From assembly GCF_004765805.1 (NCBI RefSeq), contig NZ_SBIU01000004.1, positions 186,001 through 250,000 on the forward strand: a stretch of 64,000 nt of DNA, written 5' to 3'. A program made the translations under genes and the position numbers. This DNA is from Halorussus halobius. Its GTDB lineage: Archaea; Halobacteriota; Halobacteria; Halobacteriales; Haladaptataceae. Shown piece after piece: positions 44,137 through 52,664 of the stretch (position 1 is its first letter; each line of letters opens with the position of its first letter). The notes below the pieces were generated by a model. It saw only the letters and a program-made list of their open reading frames with translations, was not told the DNA's origin and did not search any database.

Positions 44137-44934
44137 CTACGGATTGGGTATCGGACAGAAACCAAGCCCCGGAGCGGCGCAGATTAGTTGAGGGGATGCC
44201 CCACCTTCATTTTGTCCTTGAATCACTTTACAGGCAGCGTCAACGAACTCACTACAGCTTTGGCCCATGAAGTCGATTCCGGCTGCCGAAATTGCATTAC
44301 AGAGTACAAAGGAAGTTGCGTTACATCCAAGTTTCAGGATCGTACTTATCGCAGTCTTGCAAGCACTGCATGTGAGACTATCTTGAGTGTGAACACTATC
44401 ACTATTATCCGCATTATACACATCTTCTATATTAATTTTCTCTGTCTTTTCTTCAAACGAGGAGCCGTCCGTCAATTCGAGCGTCGTCCGTGTCCGTTCC
44501 CCGTCTTGCTCGTTCTCGTATTCGAGCGCTGCAGCCGTAATCTCGCCAGTTTCCGCGTTCCGCACGATGGCGAGATGCCCGTCGTCGGCGTCGGTGTCGG
44601 CGAGCGGAACGTCGGCGAGGACGACGTTCTGTTCACCGTCGACGCGAGCGATCAGTGCTTCCTCGGGGAGCAACGTTTCCCCGCGCTGGATTACCTTCTT
44701 CTTGAGCTGGTCGTATTTCGGTTCTTTCGAGAGGTCTTCAAATACCCGTTGTGCCTCGTCGCCCTCAAGCTTCGTAACGAACTGTTCACTCTCTTCTGGG
44801 TGTGCCTGTACTTTGCTAGCACCAAAGGCACCAACCGCTCCCGTTGCCCCAAGGGATTTGACGAAATCACGCCTATTGATATTTGAACTACTCGTTTTCT
44901 CCTTCTGCTCGCCTAGGTTATTTTCTCTACTCAT
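44137..44934 (-). CDS. Halocin C8-like precursor protein
   Basis: A 265-residue precursor. It has an N-terminal Tat signal NRRDFVKSLGATGAVGAFGA (about residues 20-40) ending VQA-H, and an acidic middle domain (about 48-165) homologous to the adjacent gene. The C-terminal ~90 residues have eight Cys: SLTCSACKTAIST, LGCNATSFVLCNAIS, GQSCSEFVDAACKV, LICAAPGLGFCPIP. CSACK and the Cys/hydrophobic spacing match the halocin C8 peptide, a secreted archaeal antimicrobial, which as I recall has ten Cys. In that system one precursor gives both peptide and immunity protein. The DNA coding for the Cys-rich part is notably AT-richer than the rest. No dedicated exporter or regulator is visible nearby. Confidence 0.8.
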   Translation of the reverse strand: MSRENNLGEQKEKTSSSNINRRDFVKSLGATGAVGAFGASKVQAHPEESEQFVTKLEGDEAQRVFEDLSKEPKYDQLKKKVIQRGETLLPEEALIARVDGEQNVVLADVPLADTDADDGHLAIVRNAETGEITAAALEYENEQDGERTRTTLELTDGSSFEEKTEKINIEDVYNADNSDSVHTQDSLTCSACKTAISTILKLGCNATSFVLCNAISAAGIDFMGQSCSEFVDAACKVIQGQNEGGASPQLICAAPGLGFCPIPNP

Positions 44935-45163
44935 ACAGATTCATTATTATAATATAGTAACTTAATTATTTTGGCTAGATTCGATATAGGAATAGCTCGG
45001 ACTTCCGCCAAGTTTCGTCAGGACGCCGCCACTTGCTCCGTTCCAAATCCGTCGCCTCGGATACCTTCTACGAGGCGGCCGTTCGTATTCCTGGAGGTAG
45101 GATGCTGGAACCAGAGTGCGACAGAAGTACGACGCCCTGTAACGCTCTCGTTCTCGTCGCCCG
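44935..45163 (-). promoter_or_regulatory. AT-rich promoter region of the halocin-like gene
   Basis: The first ~40 bases (44938-44978) are almost pure A/T on the minus strand (AATAATTAAGTTACTATATT and onward), covering the -20 to -40 zone ahead of 44934. The rest, up to the neighbouring gene end at 45164, is mixed sequence with no ORF I trust. Confidence 0.6.
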
Positions 45164-46126
45164 CTATTCAAATCGGTCCAGTCCCGACTGTCGCCTCGCT
45201 TTGCCCTCCGGCTCGGCGACCCACGGCGTCCGGCCGTCTCGCGCCCCGGCAACGTCGACCTCGGGCGGGTCGGCGGGGTCGTGGCCCGGACACGACGGCC
45301 CGCAGTTCGCGGGGTTCACGAGTCGGTCCTTCCACGCGCAGTAGGGCAGGCCCTCGCTCCCCTCGCGCGCGACGCGCTCGGCTTCGGCGCAGGCCGGAAA
45401 GTCGTCCGGCCGCCACCCCTTGCCGTAGGCGCGCTCGGCCATCCGGCGGCGTCGGCGAGCTTTCGCCTCGGGCGAGGCGACCGCCACGTCGGTCCGCAGC
45501 GGGTGGCGGTCGCGCAGTTCCACGCCCGCCTCGTCGCTCGCCAGCGGTTCGGCCGCCCGGACGACCTCCCGCTCGCCCGTCTCGGGGTCGAACCGCCAGA
45601 TGCCGACCTGCTCGGGGATGCGGTTGCGGTGCGCGCCGGTGACGTAGCTCTCGGTGGCGAGGACCACCTCGTCGACCAGCGCGAGGCTGACGTCCTTCCG
45701 GAGCTGAAGTTCGAGGTCGCCCGGACTGCCGAGGTCGGGCTTGTTCTCGACGCCGACGAGTCGCCCGAACCAGTCGTCGGGGTAGCGTGCGACCTGTCGG
45801 ACGCCGCCGCCGACCGCGCGCTCGAAGAAGCCCAGTTCCACCGCGCGCTCGGCCACCCGGCGGGCGCGCTCGGGCGGCGCGTCGATGGCGGTCGTGGGGT
45901 CGCGCGCCCGCCCGACCCCGACGTCGCTCTCGACGGCGGCGTGCGGGATGGTCTCGGGCGTCAGCGCCGCGCGCTCGGCCATCTCCGGCCCGGGGTCGAC
46001 TACCAGCACGTCGAGGACCCGGTTGGCCGGCGCGCGGACGCCGCCGCCGATCTGGCGGGCCACCACGGCCTCCTCGCGGGCTTCGAGGTGCGCGCACAGC
46101 GCCAACTCGAATGGATACTCGCGCAC
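45164..46126 (-). CDS. DUF5787-like protein
   Basis: A 320-residue soluble protein. It starts MREYPFELALCAHLEAREEA, continues IGGGVRAPANRVLDVLVVDP and RAVGGGVRQVARYPDDWFGR, then LVGVENKPDLGSPGDLELQL. The C-terminal third has a Cys-containing YCAWKDRLVNPANCGPSCPG. This is a widely conserved haloarchaeal family annotated DUF5787. ENKPDL with distal acidic and Lys residues is reminiscent of PD-(D/E)xK nuclease folds, which is only a suggestion. It stands alone between the halocin locus and a small membrane protein. Confidence 0.75.
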   Translation of the reverse strand: MREYPFELALCAHLEAREEAVVARQIGGGVRAPANRVLDVLVVDPGPEMAERAALTPETIPHAAVESDVGVGRARDPTTAIDAPPERARRVAERAVELGFFERAVGGGVRQVARYPDDWFGRLVGVENKPDLGSPGDLELQLRKDVSLALVDEVVLATESYVTGAHRNRIPEQVGIWRFDPETGEREVVRAAEPLASDEAGVELRDRHPLRTDVAVASPEAKARRRRRMAERAYGKGWRPDDFPACAEAERVAREGSEGLPYCAWKDRLVNPANCGPSCPGHDPADPPEVDVAGARDGRTPWVAEPEGKARRQSGLDRFE

Positions 46127-46211
46127 GGCCGTTCCTCCGGACCGAGCGCAAAAAAGCGTCGCGCTCGATTCGGCGAGCGCGCCCGACCCGCTTGCGTCGG
46201 GCGCGAGCGAT

Positions 46212-46496
46212 TCACCGCGTTCGTTCGAGCGCCGCGACCACCGCGCGGACGACGACCAGCGGGAGCGCGAACGTCAGCCCGATGGCGGCGGCCCAGCCCG
46301 CCAGCAGCGCGGGCACCGTCACCGGGACGAGCACTGCCGCCGCCGCGAACGCCGCGCCGACGACCAGCGCCGAGCCCACCAGCGACAGCGCGGCGGTTAT
46401 GGGGAGTGCGACGCCCACGAGCGTCGAGTCGGTGCGTCGACCGTGCCGAGCGCGGACCGCAGGCGGGGTCCGCCGGAGTCGGATTGCGTGCTTCAT
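46212..46496 (-). CDS. Small two-helix membrane protein
   Basis: A 94-residue protein with a very basic N terminus (MKHAIRLRRTPPAVRARHGR) and two long hydrophobic helices (about 28-55 and 58-85), ending ALERTR. The positive-inside pattern and length suggest a small integral membrane protein; no family recognised. A TATATT-like patch near 46550-46560 lies about 55 bases upstream, so the transcript may have a leader. Confidence 0.6.
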   Translation of the reverse strand: MKHAIRLRRTPPAVRARHGRRTDSTLVGVALPITAALSLVGSALVVGAAFAAAAVLVPVTVPALLAGWAAAIGLTFALPLVVVRAVVAALERTR

Positions 46497-46609
46497 CGGC
46501 CTGTCCTCACTCGTCGGTAGGCGACCCGACCCCAAAAGTGTAATCTGAATAATATTTCTGTAGCCCGCGTTACCGGAATCGGCTTCTGTAGCTCTCTCGT
46601 CAGTTTCGG

Positions 46610-47101
46610 TCAGGCGCGCGGGTCGCGGTCCGGTCCCGGATACTCGCCGCCCTCGACCGCCTCGTACAGCGATTCGGCGTCGAACAGCGCCACGAACCCC
46701 TCGGGCGTCTTCACGCTCACGTTCAGCCGCGAGCCCAGCGCCGCGCCGACCTGTGCGCCTCGCAACCCCTCGTCGCCGCTGAGGACGTGGGCGGCCCGCC
46801 CGCGGTACGCGCTCGCCAGCGCCGGGTGGTCGCCCGGCGGATGCTCGACCGCGACGCGCAGGTCCTCGATTCGCTCGCGCCACGCGGCCGCGAGGTCGGC
46901 GTCCGCGAGGTCGGCGACGACGGCCTCGGCGTCGTCGAGCAACGAATCGCTGGCGACCAGTTCGAGCCACGAGTGGCTCCGAATCTCGTCCATGGCCTCG
47001 CGGGCGGGGTTGCCGGTGGTCTCGCCGGCGAGCAGGTCCGCGACCAGCACGTCGGCGTCGGCGACGATTCGCGCGGGGTCGGTCTCGGGCGTCTCAGGCA
47101 T
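46610..47101 (-). CDS. PIN-like protein (DUF7384-like)
   Basis: A 163-residue acidic protein. RIVADADVLVADLLAGETTG carries the first Asp of a PIN-like fold, then SHSWLELVASDSLLDDAEAV and PPGDHPALASAYRGRAAHVL. The last block is VLSGDEGLRGAQVGAALGSR, with the second acidic site. This matches haloarchaeal PIN-like proteins of the DUF7384 type, possibly RNA nucleases. It overlaps by eight bases the tiny gene upstream; the two are probably co-translated. No obvious antitoxin accompanies it unless that small protein serves. Confidence 0.75.
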   Translation of the reverse strand: MPETPETDPARIVADADVLVADLLAGETTGNPAREAMDEIRSHSWLELVASDSLLDDAEAVVADLADADLAAAWRERIEDLRVAVEHPPGDHPALASAYRGRAAHVLSGDEGLRGAQVGAALGSRLNVSVKTPEGFVALFDAESLYEAVEGGEYPGPDRDPRA

Positions 47102-47216
47102 CGTCGGCCTCCCCGTCGGTCGTCTCGCCGCCGCGGCGCGCGTCGAGGCGCTCGCGAATCGTCTCCGGGTCGGTCCGGTGGGAGTCGGCCCGCTCGAAGA
47201 GGTCGGCCCAGGTCAT
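47094..47216 (-). CDS. Small acidic protein upstream of the PIN-like gene
   Basis: A 40-residue ORF starting MTWADLFERADSHRTDPETI and ending GEADDA. The tail overlaps the start of the PIN-like gene by eight bases. Composition is typical of haloarchaeal coding (high Asp/Glu, Arg in the middle). Function unknown; coupling suggests a partner role. Confidence 0.6.
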   Translation of the reverse strand: MTWADLFERADSHRTDPETIRERLDARRGGETTDGEADDA

Positions 47217-47287
47217 GCGCGATACTCGGGGTCGGGCGAGGAAAGGTCTCCCGGCTTGAGGCGAAGGGACGACCGGACCACCGGACG

Positions 47288-47296
47288 TTTAAATAC
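47288..47296 (+). promoter_or_regulatory. TATA-like box for the DUF433 gene
   Basis: TTTAAATAC is centred about 26 bases before the ATG at 47318, a leaderless-type promoter. Confidence 0.7.
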
Positions 47297-47317
47297 AATT
47301 ACGCATAAGATGGACAC

Positions 47318-47566
47318 ATGACGAACATCGTGAAGGACCGAGCGCACAGCGACGGCGCGCCCACCATCGAGGGAACCGGCATCCGGGTCGTCAACGTCGC
47401 CTGTGCCTACGAACACAACGGCTACTCTCCCGACGAGATCGCCGAGTTCTATCCGGCCCTCTCGCTGGAAGACATCCACTCCGCGATTGCGTACTACTAC
47501 GGACACATCGAGGAGTTTCGGGGCGTCGACCCCGACGTGGACCGCGATACCGAGACGCCCGCATGA
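47318..47566 (+). CDS. DUF433 antitoxin
   Basis: An 82-residue DUF433 protein: APTIEGTGIRVVNVACAYEH, GYSPDEIAEFYPALSLEDIH and SAIAYYYGHIEEF form the compact HTH-like unit shared by these antitoxins. It normally pairs with a DUF5615 PIN-like toxin. Here the downstream ORF begins inside its last codons (ATGA overlap at 47563-47566) but is truncated. Confidence 0.88.
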   Translation: MTNIVKDRAHSDGAPTIEGTGIRVVNVACAYEHNGYSPDEIAEFYPALSLEDIHSAIAYYYGHIEEFRGVDPDVDRDTETPA

Positions 47567-47736
47567 TATACGCCGACGAGAACGTCTGGCAACCCGTCGC
47601 CGACGGACTCCGACGACGGGGCTGGAACGTTGCGACCGCACTCGACGAGGAGACATTGGGCTACTCGGACGCGGAACACCCCGCGCTGGAACGCCCCGCC
47701 GGTCAGGCCCTCCCGAACGAGATTATCTACGCGTGA
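47563..47736 (+). pseudogene. Truncated DUF5615 PIN-like toxin
   Basis: A 57-residue ORF starting MIYADENVWQPVADGLRRRG and continuing WNVATALDEETLGYSDAEHP, the N-terminal half of DUF5615. A full family member continues with a central acid and a TFDKDF-type motif. Here it ends in an unrelated PALERPAGQALPNEIIYA tail. The toxin is probably inactive, leaving an orphan antitoxin. Confidence 0.7.
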
Positions 47737-47775
47737 CCGGCCCGGACCGACGATAACTGCGAAAACCGTCCCCGA

Positions 47776-49590
47776 TTACGACCCGCCGAACGCGTTCGTC
47801 TCGACCGTCTGCGTGTAGCTCATCGAGTCGAGGTCGACCGTGTACTGCTGGCCGCGGTACTCGACGACGGCGTAGTAGGACACCGACAGCTCCGAGCGCT
47901 CGCCGTTTTCGAGGTGGCCGACCCACCAGTCGGGGATGCGGTCGTTGTCGAGGTACCCCGTGGCGTTCACGCTCCGGGACTCCCCGCCGGGGACGGTCTC
48001 GCCCACCGAGGCCTCGTCGTCGGCCAGCACCACGCCGCCCGCCCGGACCTCGTAGCCGAACGACTCGACGGTCAGCGGCCGCGAGCGCTCGTTGTGGACC
48101 TCGCCGCCGACAAGCATCGGCGTCCGGTCGGTCGTGGGTTCGCCCCACCGGGCGTCCATCCCGTCGAGCGTGGCGACCGTGCGACCCCGCACGGCGACCT
48201 CCTCGCTCGACCCCGAGAAGCCCGCGAGCAGGTCGGTCTCGAAGGTCGTGTCGTCGGCGGGGAGCGCGACCGGGACCTCGGCGAACCCGAGGTCGGCGCG
48301 CACGTCCGCGTCGGTGGTCAGGTCGGTCTGCTCGTCGTTCTCGACGTGGCTCGTCCACCACTCGACGATGGTGTCGTCGCCGACCTCGCCCGCGAACGCC
48401 AGTTCGTTCTCGCCCGGGCCGAGGGTGGCTTCCGACTCGGCGTCGAGCAGCGTCGCGTCGTTGGCGTTCACCCGATAGCTGGCGTTTAGCGGAATCTCGC
48501 CGAGCGCCGAGTCGGCGTCGTTGGGGTTGGTCACCGTGACCCGGTTGGAGAACCGCGTGCCAGCGTCGGTGGCGGTCCAGTCGCGCTCGACCGACCCGAC
48601 CGTCGGCGGCTCGAAGTCGACGCCCTCGGACGTCCCGAGCGACCGGGTGTCGGCCGCGCCGCCACCGAGAACGTCGGTCTGGAACGCGACGCGCTGGCTC
48701 ATGAACGGGAGCGGGACGCGCTCGGTCCCCGCGTCGGTCTCGGCGACCGCGAACACCTCCACGTCGAGGGTGGTGTTCTCGCCGTTCCGGAGGTGGCTGA
48801 CCCACCACTCGTCGAGCTTCCGGTTGTCGAGCGCCGAGTCGATGCGGATGGTCCCGGTCGAGCCGGCCCCGACCTCGACGCCCCCGTCGGTGGTGTCCTC
48901 GGCCACGACGACGTCGTTCATCGACACGCGGTAGCCCAGCGTCGAGAACGACACCGGCGCGTCGTTGGGGTTGCGGACAGACGCGGAGAACGACAGCGGC
49001 GTCCGGTTCTCGGTCGCCTCGCCCCACGAGGCGTCGGTGCCGGTCACGGTCAGCAGCGTGCTGTTCCCGACCGCGACCGACTGGTTGTCGTCGCTCTCGA
49101 ACGAGGAGAGCATGTCGGTCTCGAACGTCCGGTTCTGGGCGGGAATCGCCCGCGAGAGGAACCCGGCGTCGACCGTGGGCCGGACCGAGACGGTCGTGCG
49201 CTCGCCGGCGTTGATGTGGCTGGCCCACCACGCCGGAATCTTCCGGTTGTCGATGTCGGTCTCGATCGTCACCTCGTTCCGCCCGGGCGAGAGGCTGAGT
49301 CCGCCGCTGGACCCGGACGCGACGGTGACGTCGTTCATCGCCACGTCGTAGGAGACGCCCGCCACGCCGGGGACGCCCACGCCGCTCGGATTGTCGACGA
49401 CGACGGTCGTCCGGATGCCGGTGCGGTCGTCGGTCACCTCGCCCCACTCGTTGTCGATGGACTCGACGGTGGGCGGCTCCGGATTTACGGCTCCGGTCGC
49501 GAGCGCCGCGCCGATGCCTGCGGTCGTGACCACCAGTCCCGCCACGAGGACGGCCGCGACCTTGCCGGCGGTCGAGCCGAGGACGCTCAT
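47776..49590 (-). CDS. Membrane-anchored protein with four LEA14/WHy-like repeats
   Basis: A 604-residue protein with an N-terminal membrane helix (GKVAAVLVAGLVVTTAGIGA) and an outward region of four tandem beta domains. Each carries a near-constant strand/turn: NRKIPAWWASHINAGERT, NRKLDEWWVSHLRNGENT, DTIVEWWTSHVENDEQT, NDRIPDWWVGHLENGERS. Each is preceded by a short W-(G)-E/ D-type opening such as DNEWGEVTDDRTG. This fits the water-stress/hypersensitive (WHy, LEA14) fold found singly or doubly in other archaea. It may protect envelope proteins from desiccation or osmotic stress. The start at 49590 (MSVLGSTAGK) is chosen because the upstream frame lacks coding character. Confidence 0.82.
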   Translation of the reverse strand: MSVLGSTAGKVAAVLVAGLVVTTAGIGAALATGAVNPEPPTVESIDNEWGEVTDDRTGIRTTVVVDNPSGVGVPGVAGVSYDVAMNDVTVASGSSGGLSLSPGRNEVTIETDIDNRKIPAWWASHINAGERTTVSVRPTVDAGFLSRAIPAQNRTFETDMLSSFESDDNQSVAVGNSTLLTVTGTDASWGEATENRTPLSFSASVRNPNDAPVSFSTLGYRVSMNDVVVAEDTTDGGVEVGAGSTGTIRIDSALDNRKLDEWWVSHLRNGENTTLDVEVFAVAETDAGTERVPLPFMSQRVAFQTDVLGGGAADTRSLGTSEGVDFEPPTVGSVERDWTATDAGTRFSNRVTVTNPNDADSALGEIPLNASYRVNANDATLLDAESEATLGPGENELAFAGEVGDDTIVEWWTSHVENDEQTDLTTDADVRADLGFAEVPVALPADDTTFETDLLAGFSGSSEEVAVRGRTVATLDGMDARWGEPTTDRTPMLVGGEVHNERSRPLTVESFGYEVRAGGVVLADDEASVGETVPGGESRSVNATGYLDNDRIPDWWVGHLENGERSELSVSYYAVVEYRGQQYTVDLDSMSYTQTVETNAFGGS

Positions 49591-49868
49591 CGTTCCACCC
49601 CGAATCCGTGTTCGCGTGCCATGTGCCGGGGTTTCGATGCCACCCCTAAGTAACTTTCTCGCGTCCGAGGCCGCGGGACGGCCGGCTTTCGGGTCCGCGA
49701 GGCGTCCGCCGGCCGTCGGCGGTCCGGCCTCCGGGACCACCCCGCGCGTAACCGAATCCAGTCACTCTGTCGCCCGTCCGTAGCCGATTCCGGGAGCTCG
49801 TAACCTCCACCGGTTACGTCCGGAGGGAAACAGTTATGGCTCTCTCGCCGGTCGTTGTTCCCTATACG

Positions 49869-50903
49869 ATGCAACGCCGGAGATTCGTTCGAGCGGTCGG
49901 GACCGGTGCTGTTCTCGGGCTGGCCGGCTGTACCGGCCGGAACGACTCGCAGAGCGGGGCCGCGACCACGGACGCGACCGCCACCACGCAGGACGGGACC
50001 GCGGGTCAGGGGTCGGGACAGGTCGGCGACGGCGAGCTCGTGCTGGCGACCACGACCAGCACGTACGACACCGGCCTCCTCGACGCACTTCACCCCACCT
50101 TCGAGGAGGAGTACGGGATCGCCGTCAAGACGGTCCCGAAGGGGACCGGCGCGTCCATCCGGACCGCGCGCGACGGCGACGCCGACGTCATCCTGGTCCA
50201 CGCCCGGGGCGCGGAGGACGAGTTCATGCGGGACGGAATCGGCGTCAACCGGCGGGACGTGATGTTCAACGACTTCGTCGTCGTCGGGCCGGACGACGAC
50301 CCGGCCGGAATAAACGGGATGGACAGCGCGACGGAGGCGTTCACCACTATCGCCGAGGAGGGCGCGACCTTCGTCTCCCGGGGCGACGACTCGGGCACCA
50401 ACAAGAAGGAACTGGTCGTCTGGGAGGAGTCGGGCACCGACCCCGGCGGCCGGTGGTACCGCGAGATCGGCAAGGGCATGGGCGACACGCTGGTACAGGC
50501 CGACCAGACCGGGGCGTACACCCTGGCCGACCGGGGGACCTACCTCTCGATGCAGGACGAAATCGGCCTGACCGTCCACGTGCAGGGACCGCTCGAAGGC
50601 GGGCCGGTCGTCCTCAAGAACCCCTACGGCGTGATGGCGGTCAACCCCGCGGTCCACTCGAACGTCAACTACGAGGCCGCGATGGCGTACGTCGGCTTCC
50701 TCACGAGCCCCGAGACCCAGTCGACGATAGGGAACTACACCGCGAACGGTTCGCAGTTGTTCTTCCCGAACGCGCTCGCCGAGGACCCCGACTTCGGCCA
50801 GTACGTGCCCGAGGGCTACTCCGCCGAGCAGGCCGAGTCGCTGTCGGAGGCCGACGAGCGCTACCTGCACTGGGTCGAAACGCGGGTTCCGAACGACGAC
50901 TGA
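49869..50903 (+). CDS. tupA: Tungstate-type ABC transporter substrate-binding lipoprotein
   Basis: A 344-residue Tat lipoprotein. It begins [20 protein letters not shown] with the lipobox Cys at 21, then a Thr/Gln/Gly spacer. The mature TupA-like domain starts [19 protein letters not shown] (the TTTS anion-binding loop) and continues [20 protein letters not shown] and [15 protein letters not shown]. Those two blocks bind tungstate/molybdate-like oxyanions in characterised homologues. The CAGTTATGG patch ~33 bases upstream may be the promoter. It leads a tupABC operon. Tungstate rather than molybdate is inferred from TupA-type sequence, as ModA looks different. Confidence 0.9.
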   Translation: MQRRRFVRAVGTGAVLGLAGCTGRNDSQSGAATTDATATTQDGTAGQGSGQVGDGELVLATTTSTYDTGLLDALHPTFEEEYGIAVKTVPKGTGASIRTARDGDADVILVHARGAEDEFMRDGIGVNRRDVMFNDFVVVGPDDDPAGINGMDSATEAFTTIAEEGATFVSRGDDSGTNKKELVVWEESGTDPGGRWYREIGKGMGDTLVQADQTGAYTLADRGTYLSMQDEIGLTVHVQGPLEGGPVVLKNPYGVMAVNPAVHSNVNYEAAMAYVGFLTSPETQSTIGNYTANGSQLFFPNALAEDPDFGQYVPEGYSAEQAESLSEADERYLHWVETRVPNDD

Positions 50904-50907
50904 CCGG

Positions 50908-51693
50908 ATGCTCGACCCCAGTCTCGCGTCGCCGCTCGCGCCGGTCGCGCTCCAGCTCGACCCCGCGGTTCCGCTCCAGTTCGACCCCGCGGTCCCGCTA
51001 CAGGCCCGGCTCCCCGAGGGCGGCTGGACCTACGTCGTCAGCGTCGTGGTGGTGTCGCTGCAGGTGAGCCTGACGGCGGTGGCGCTCAGCGCGCTGGTCA
51101 GCCTCCCGGTCGCGCTCGCGGTCGGGTTCACCGACTTCCCGGGCAAGCGGCTCGTGACCGCCGTCATCAACACCGGCATGGGGTTTCCCAGCGTCGTGGT
51201 CGGCCTGCTCGTGTTGCTGGCGGTGTCGAACAGCGGGCCGTTCGGCGACCTCGGGCTGGCGTTCACCCCGGAGGCGATGATACTCTCGCAGTTCGTGCTG
51301 GCGACGCCGGTGGTCACCAGCATCAGCCTCTCGGCGGTCGAGGGCGTCGACCAGTCGGTCCGGGACGCCGCCTACGCGATGGGCGGGACGAGCCGCGACG
51401 TCGGCCTCGTCGTGGTCAAGGAGGCCCGGTACGGCATCGTGACCGCGATTCTGGCGGGATTCGGCCGGGCCATCAGCGAGGTGGGGTCCATCCTCATCGT
51501 CGGGGGCAACATCGTGTTCAGCGACGGCTCGTCGTACACCCGGACGCTCACGACCGCCATCACGGTGGAGGCCCGACAGGGCCGGTACGAGGTCGGGCTG
51601 GTGCTCGGCGCGGTGTTGCTCGCGGTCGTACTGGGCGTGAACGCGTTCGGATCGTGGCTCCGGGACAAGGGCCGCGGGGAGGGGTCGGCGTGA
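50908..51693 (+). CDS. tupB: Tungstate-type ABC transporter permease
   Basis: A 261-residue permease with about five or six membrane helices. An N-terminal repeated [10 protein letters not shown] stretch precedes the first helix. The ATPase-contact loop [20 protein letters not shown] (EAA-type) is present, and [20 protein letters not shown] is the TupB signature. It lies four bases after tupA. The C terminus has a 16-bp sequence (GGAGGGGTCGGCGTGA) that recurs 50 bases later at the tupC start. Confidence 0.9.
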   Translation: MLDPSLASPLAPVALQLDPAVPLQFDPAVPLQARLPEGGWTYVVSVVVVSLQVSLTAVALSALVSLPVALAVGFTDFPGKRLVTAVINTGMGFPSVVVGLLVLLAVSNSGPFGDLGLAFTPEAMILSQFVLATPVVTSISLSAVEGVDQSVRDAAYAMGGTSRDVGLVVVKEARYGIVTAILAGFGRAISEVGSILIVGGNIVFSDGSSYTRTLTTAITVEARQGRYEVGLVLGAVLLAVVLGVNAFGSWLRDKGRGEGSA

Positions 51694-51743
51694 GTCCCCA
51701 CCGGGCGGTCGCCACGGGACGCCCCACGGAGGGGTCGGCGTGA
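51678..51743 (+). repeat. 16-bp direct repeat at the tupB-tupC junction
   Basis: GGAGGGGTCGGCGTGA occurs at 51678-51693, ending in the tupB stop, and again at 51728-51743, containing the tupC GTG. Each copy has a GGAGGGG ribosome-binding core. The 50-base period suggests a duplication or insertion that separated two genes that once overlapped as GTGA. Confidence 0.75.
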
Positions 51744-52663
51744 CCCTGCGCGCGACCGACGCGTCGATGGCGTTCGACGCCGACGAAGTGCTGGAAGCGG
51801 TCTCTATCGAAGCCGAACCGGGCGAAATCGTGACGCTGGTCGGCCCGTCCGGGACGGGCAAGACCACGTTGCTCCGCCTGCTCGCGCTGTTCGAGCGCCC
51901 GGATTCGGGAACCGTCTCGTGGGACGGCGCGGACGTGTGGGACCTGTCCGACGACGACCGGCTCGCGGTCCGGCGGCGTCTCGGCATGGTGTTCCAGGAG
52001 CCGAGCCTGTTCAACGCGCCGGTGGCTCGGAACGTCGCGTACGGGCTACGGGTCCGCCAGCCGTGGCGCGACCGGCTGGCTCGGGAGCTGCGTGGGGCTG
52101 CCGGGGCGGCGACCCGGAACCTGCATCGGGTCGTCGGAGCGACGGCGGACGCGGTGCCGGTCCACCGCAATCGATTCGACTGGCTCGACCGTGGCTTTCG
52201 GCGAATCGCGCCGGACGCCGACCCGCCCGAGGCCGTCGCGGCCGCCCTGGAGCAGGTGGGCCTCGCGGACAGGCGCGACCAGAACGCGCTGTCGCTGTCG
52301 GGCGGCGAGGCCCAGCGGGTCGCGTTCGCGCGGGCGCTGGCGGTCGAGCCCGACGTCCTGTTGCTCGACGAGCCCACGTCGAACCTCGACCCGCGGAACA
52401 CGGCGGTCCTCGAGGACGCTATCGGCGAGGCGGCCGCCGACGGCGTGGGGGTCGTTATCGCTACCCACGACATGCACCAGGCCGAGCGCGTCGCCGACCG
52501 AGTGGTGTTCCTGCTCGACGGCGAGACGGTCGAGCGCGGCCCGCCCGAGCAACTGTTCGAGGACCCCGCGGACCCGCGGACCCGACAGTTCGTCCGCGGC
52601 GAACTGCTGTACGGCGATGACGGGCGTGAGCGCGACCGGAACGAAGTGGATGCGAGCGGGTGA
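51740..52663 (+). CDS. tupC: Tungstate-type ABC transporter ATP-binding protein
   Basis: A 307-residue ABC ATPase: Walker A GPSGTGKTT, Q-loop MVFQEPSLFN, signature LSGGEAQRVAFARAL, Walker B DVLLLDEPTSNLD and switch His in ATHDMHQAERV. Between Q-loop and signature is an extra ~70-residue segment (RDRLARELRGAAGAATRNLH to RRIAPDADPPEAVAAALEQV), longer than usual for TupC. The start is a GTG preceded by GGAGGGG. It couples ATP hydrolysis to oxyanion import through TupB. Confidence 0.9.
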   Translation: MTLRATDASMAFDADEVLEAVSIEAEPGEIVTLVGPSGTGKTTLLRLLALFERPDSGTVSWDGADVWDLSDDDRLAVRRRLGMVFQEPSLFNAPVARNVAYGLRVRQPWRDRLARELRGAAGAATRNLHRVVGATADAVPVHRNRFDWLDRGFRRIAPDADPPEAVAAALEQVGLADRRDQNALSLSGGEAQRVAFARALAVEPDVLLLDEPTSNLDPRNTAVLEDAIGEAAADGVGVVIATHDMHQAERVADRVVFLLDGETVERGPPEQLFEDPADPRTRQFVRGELLYGDDGRERDRNEVDASG

Positions 52664-52664
52664 G

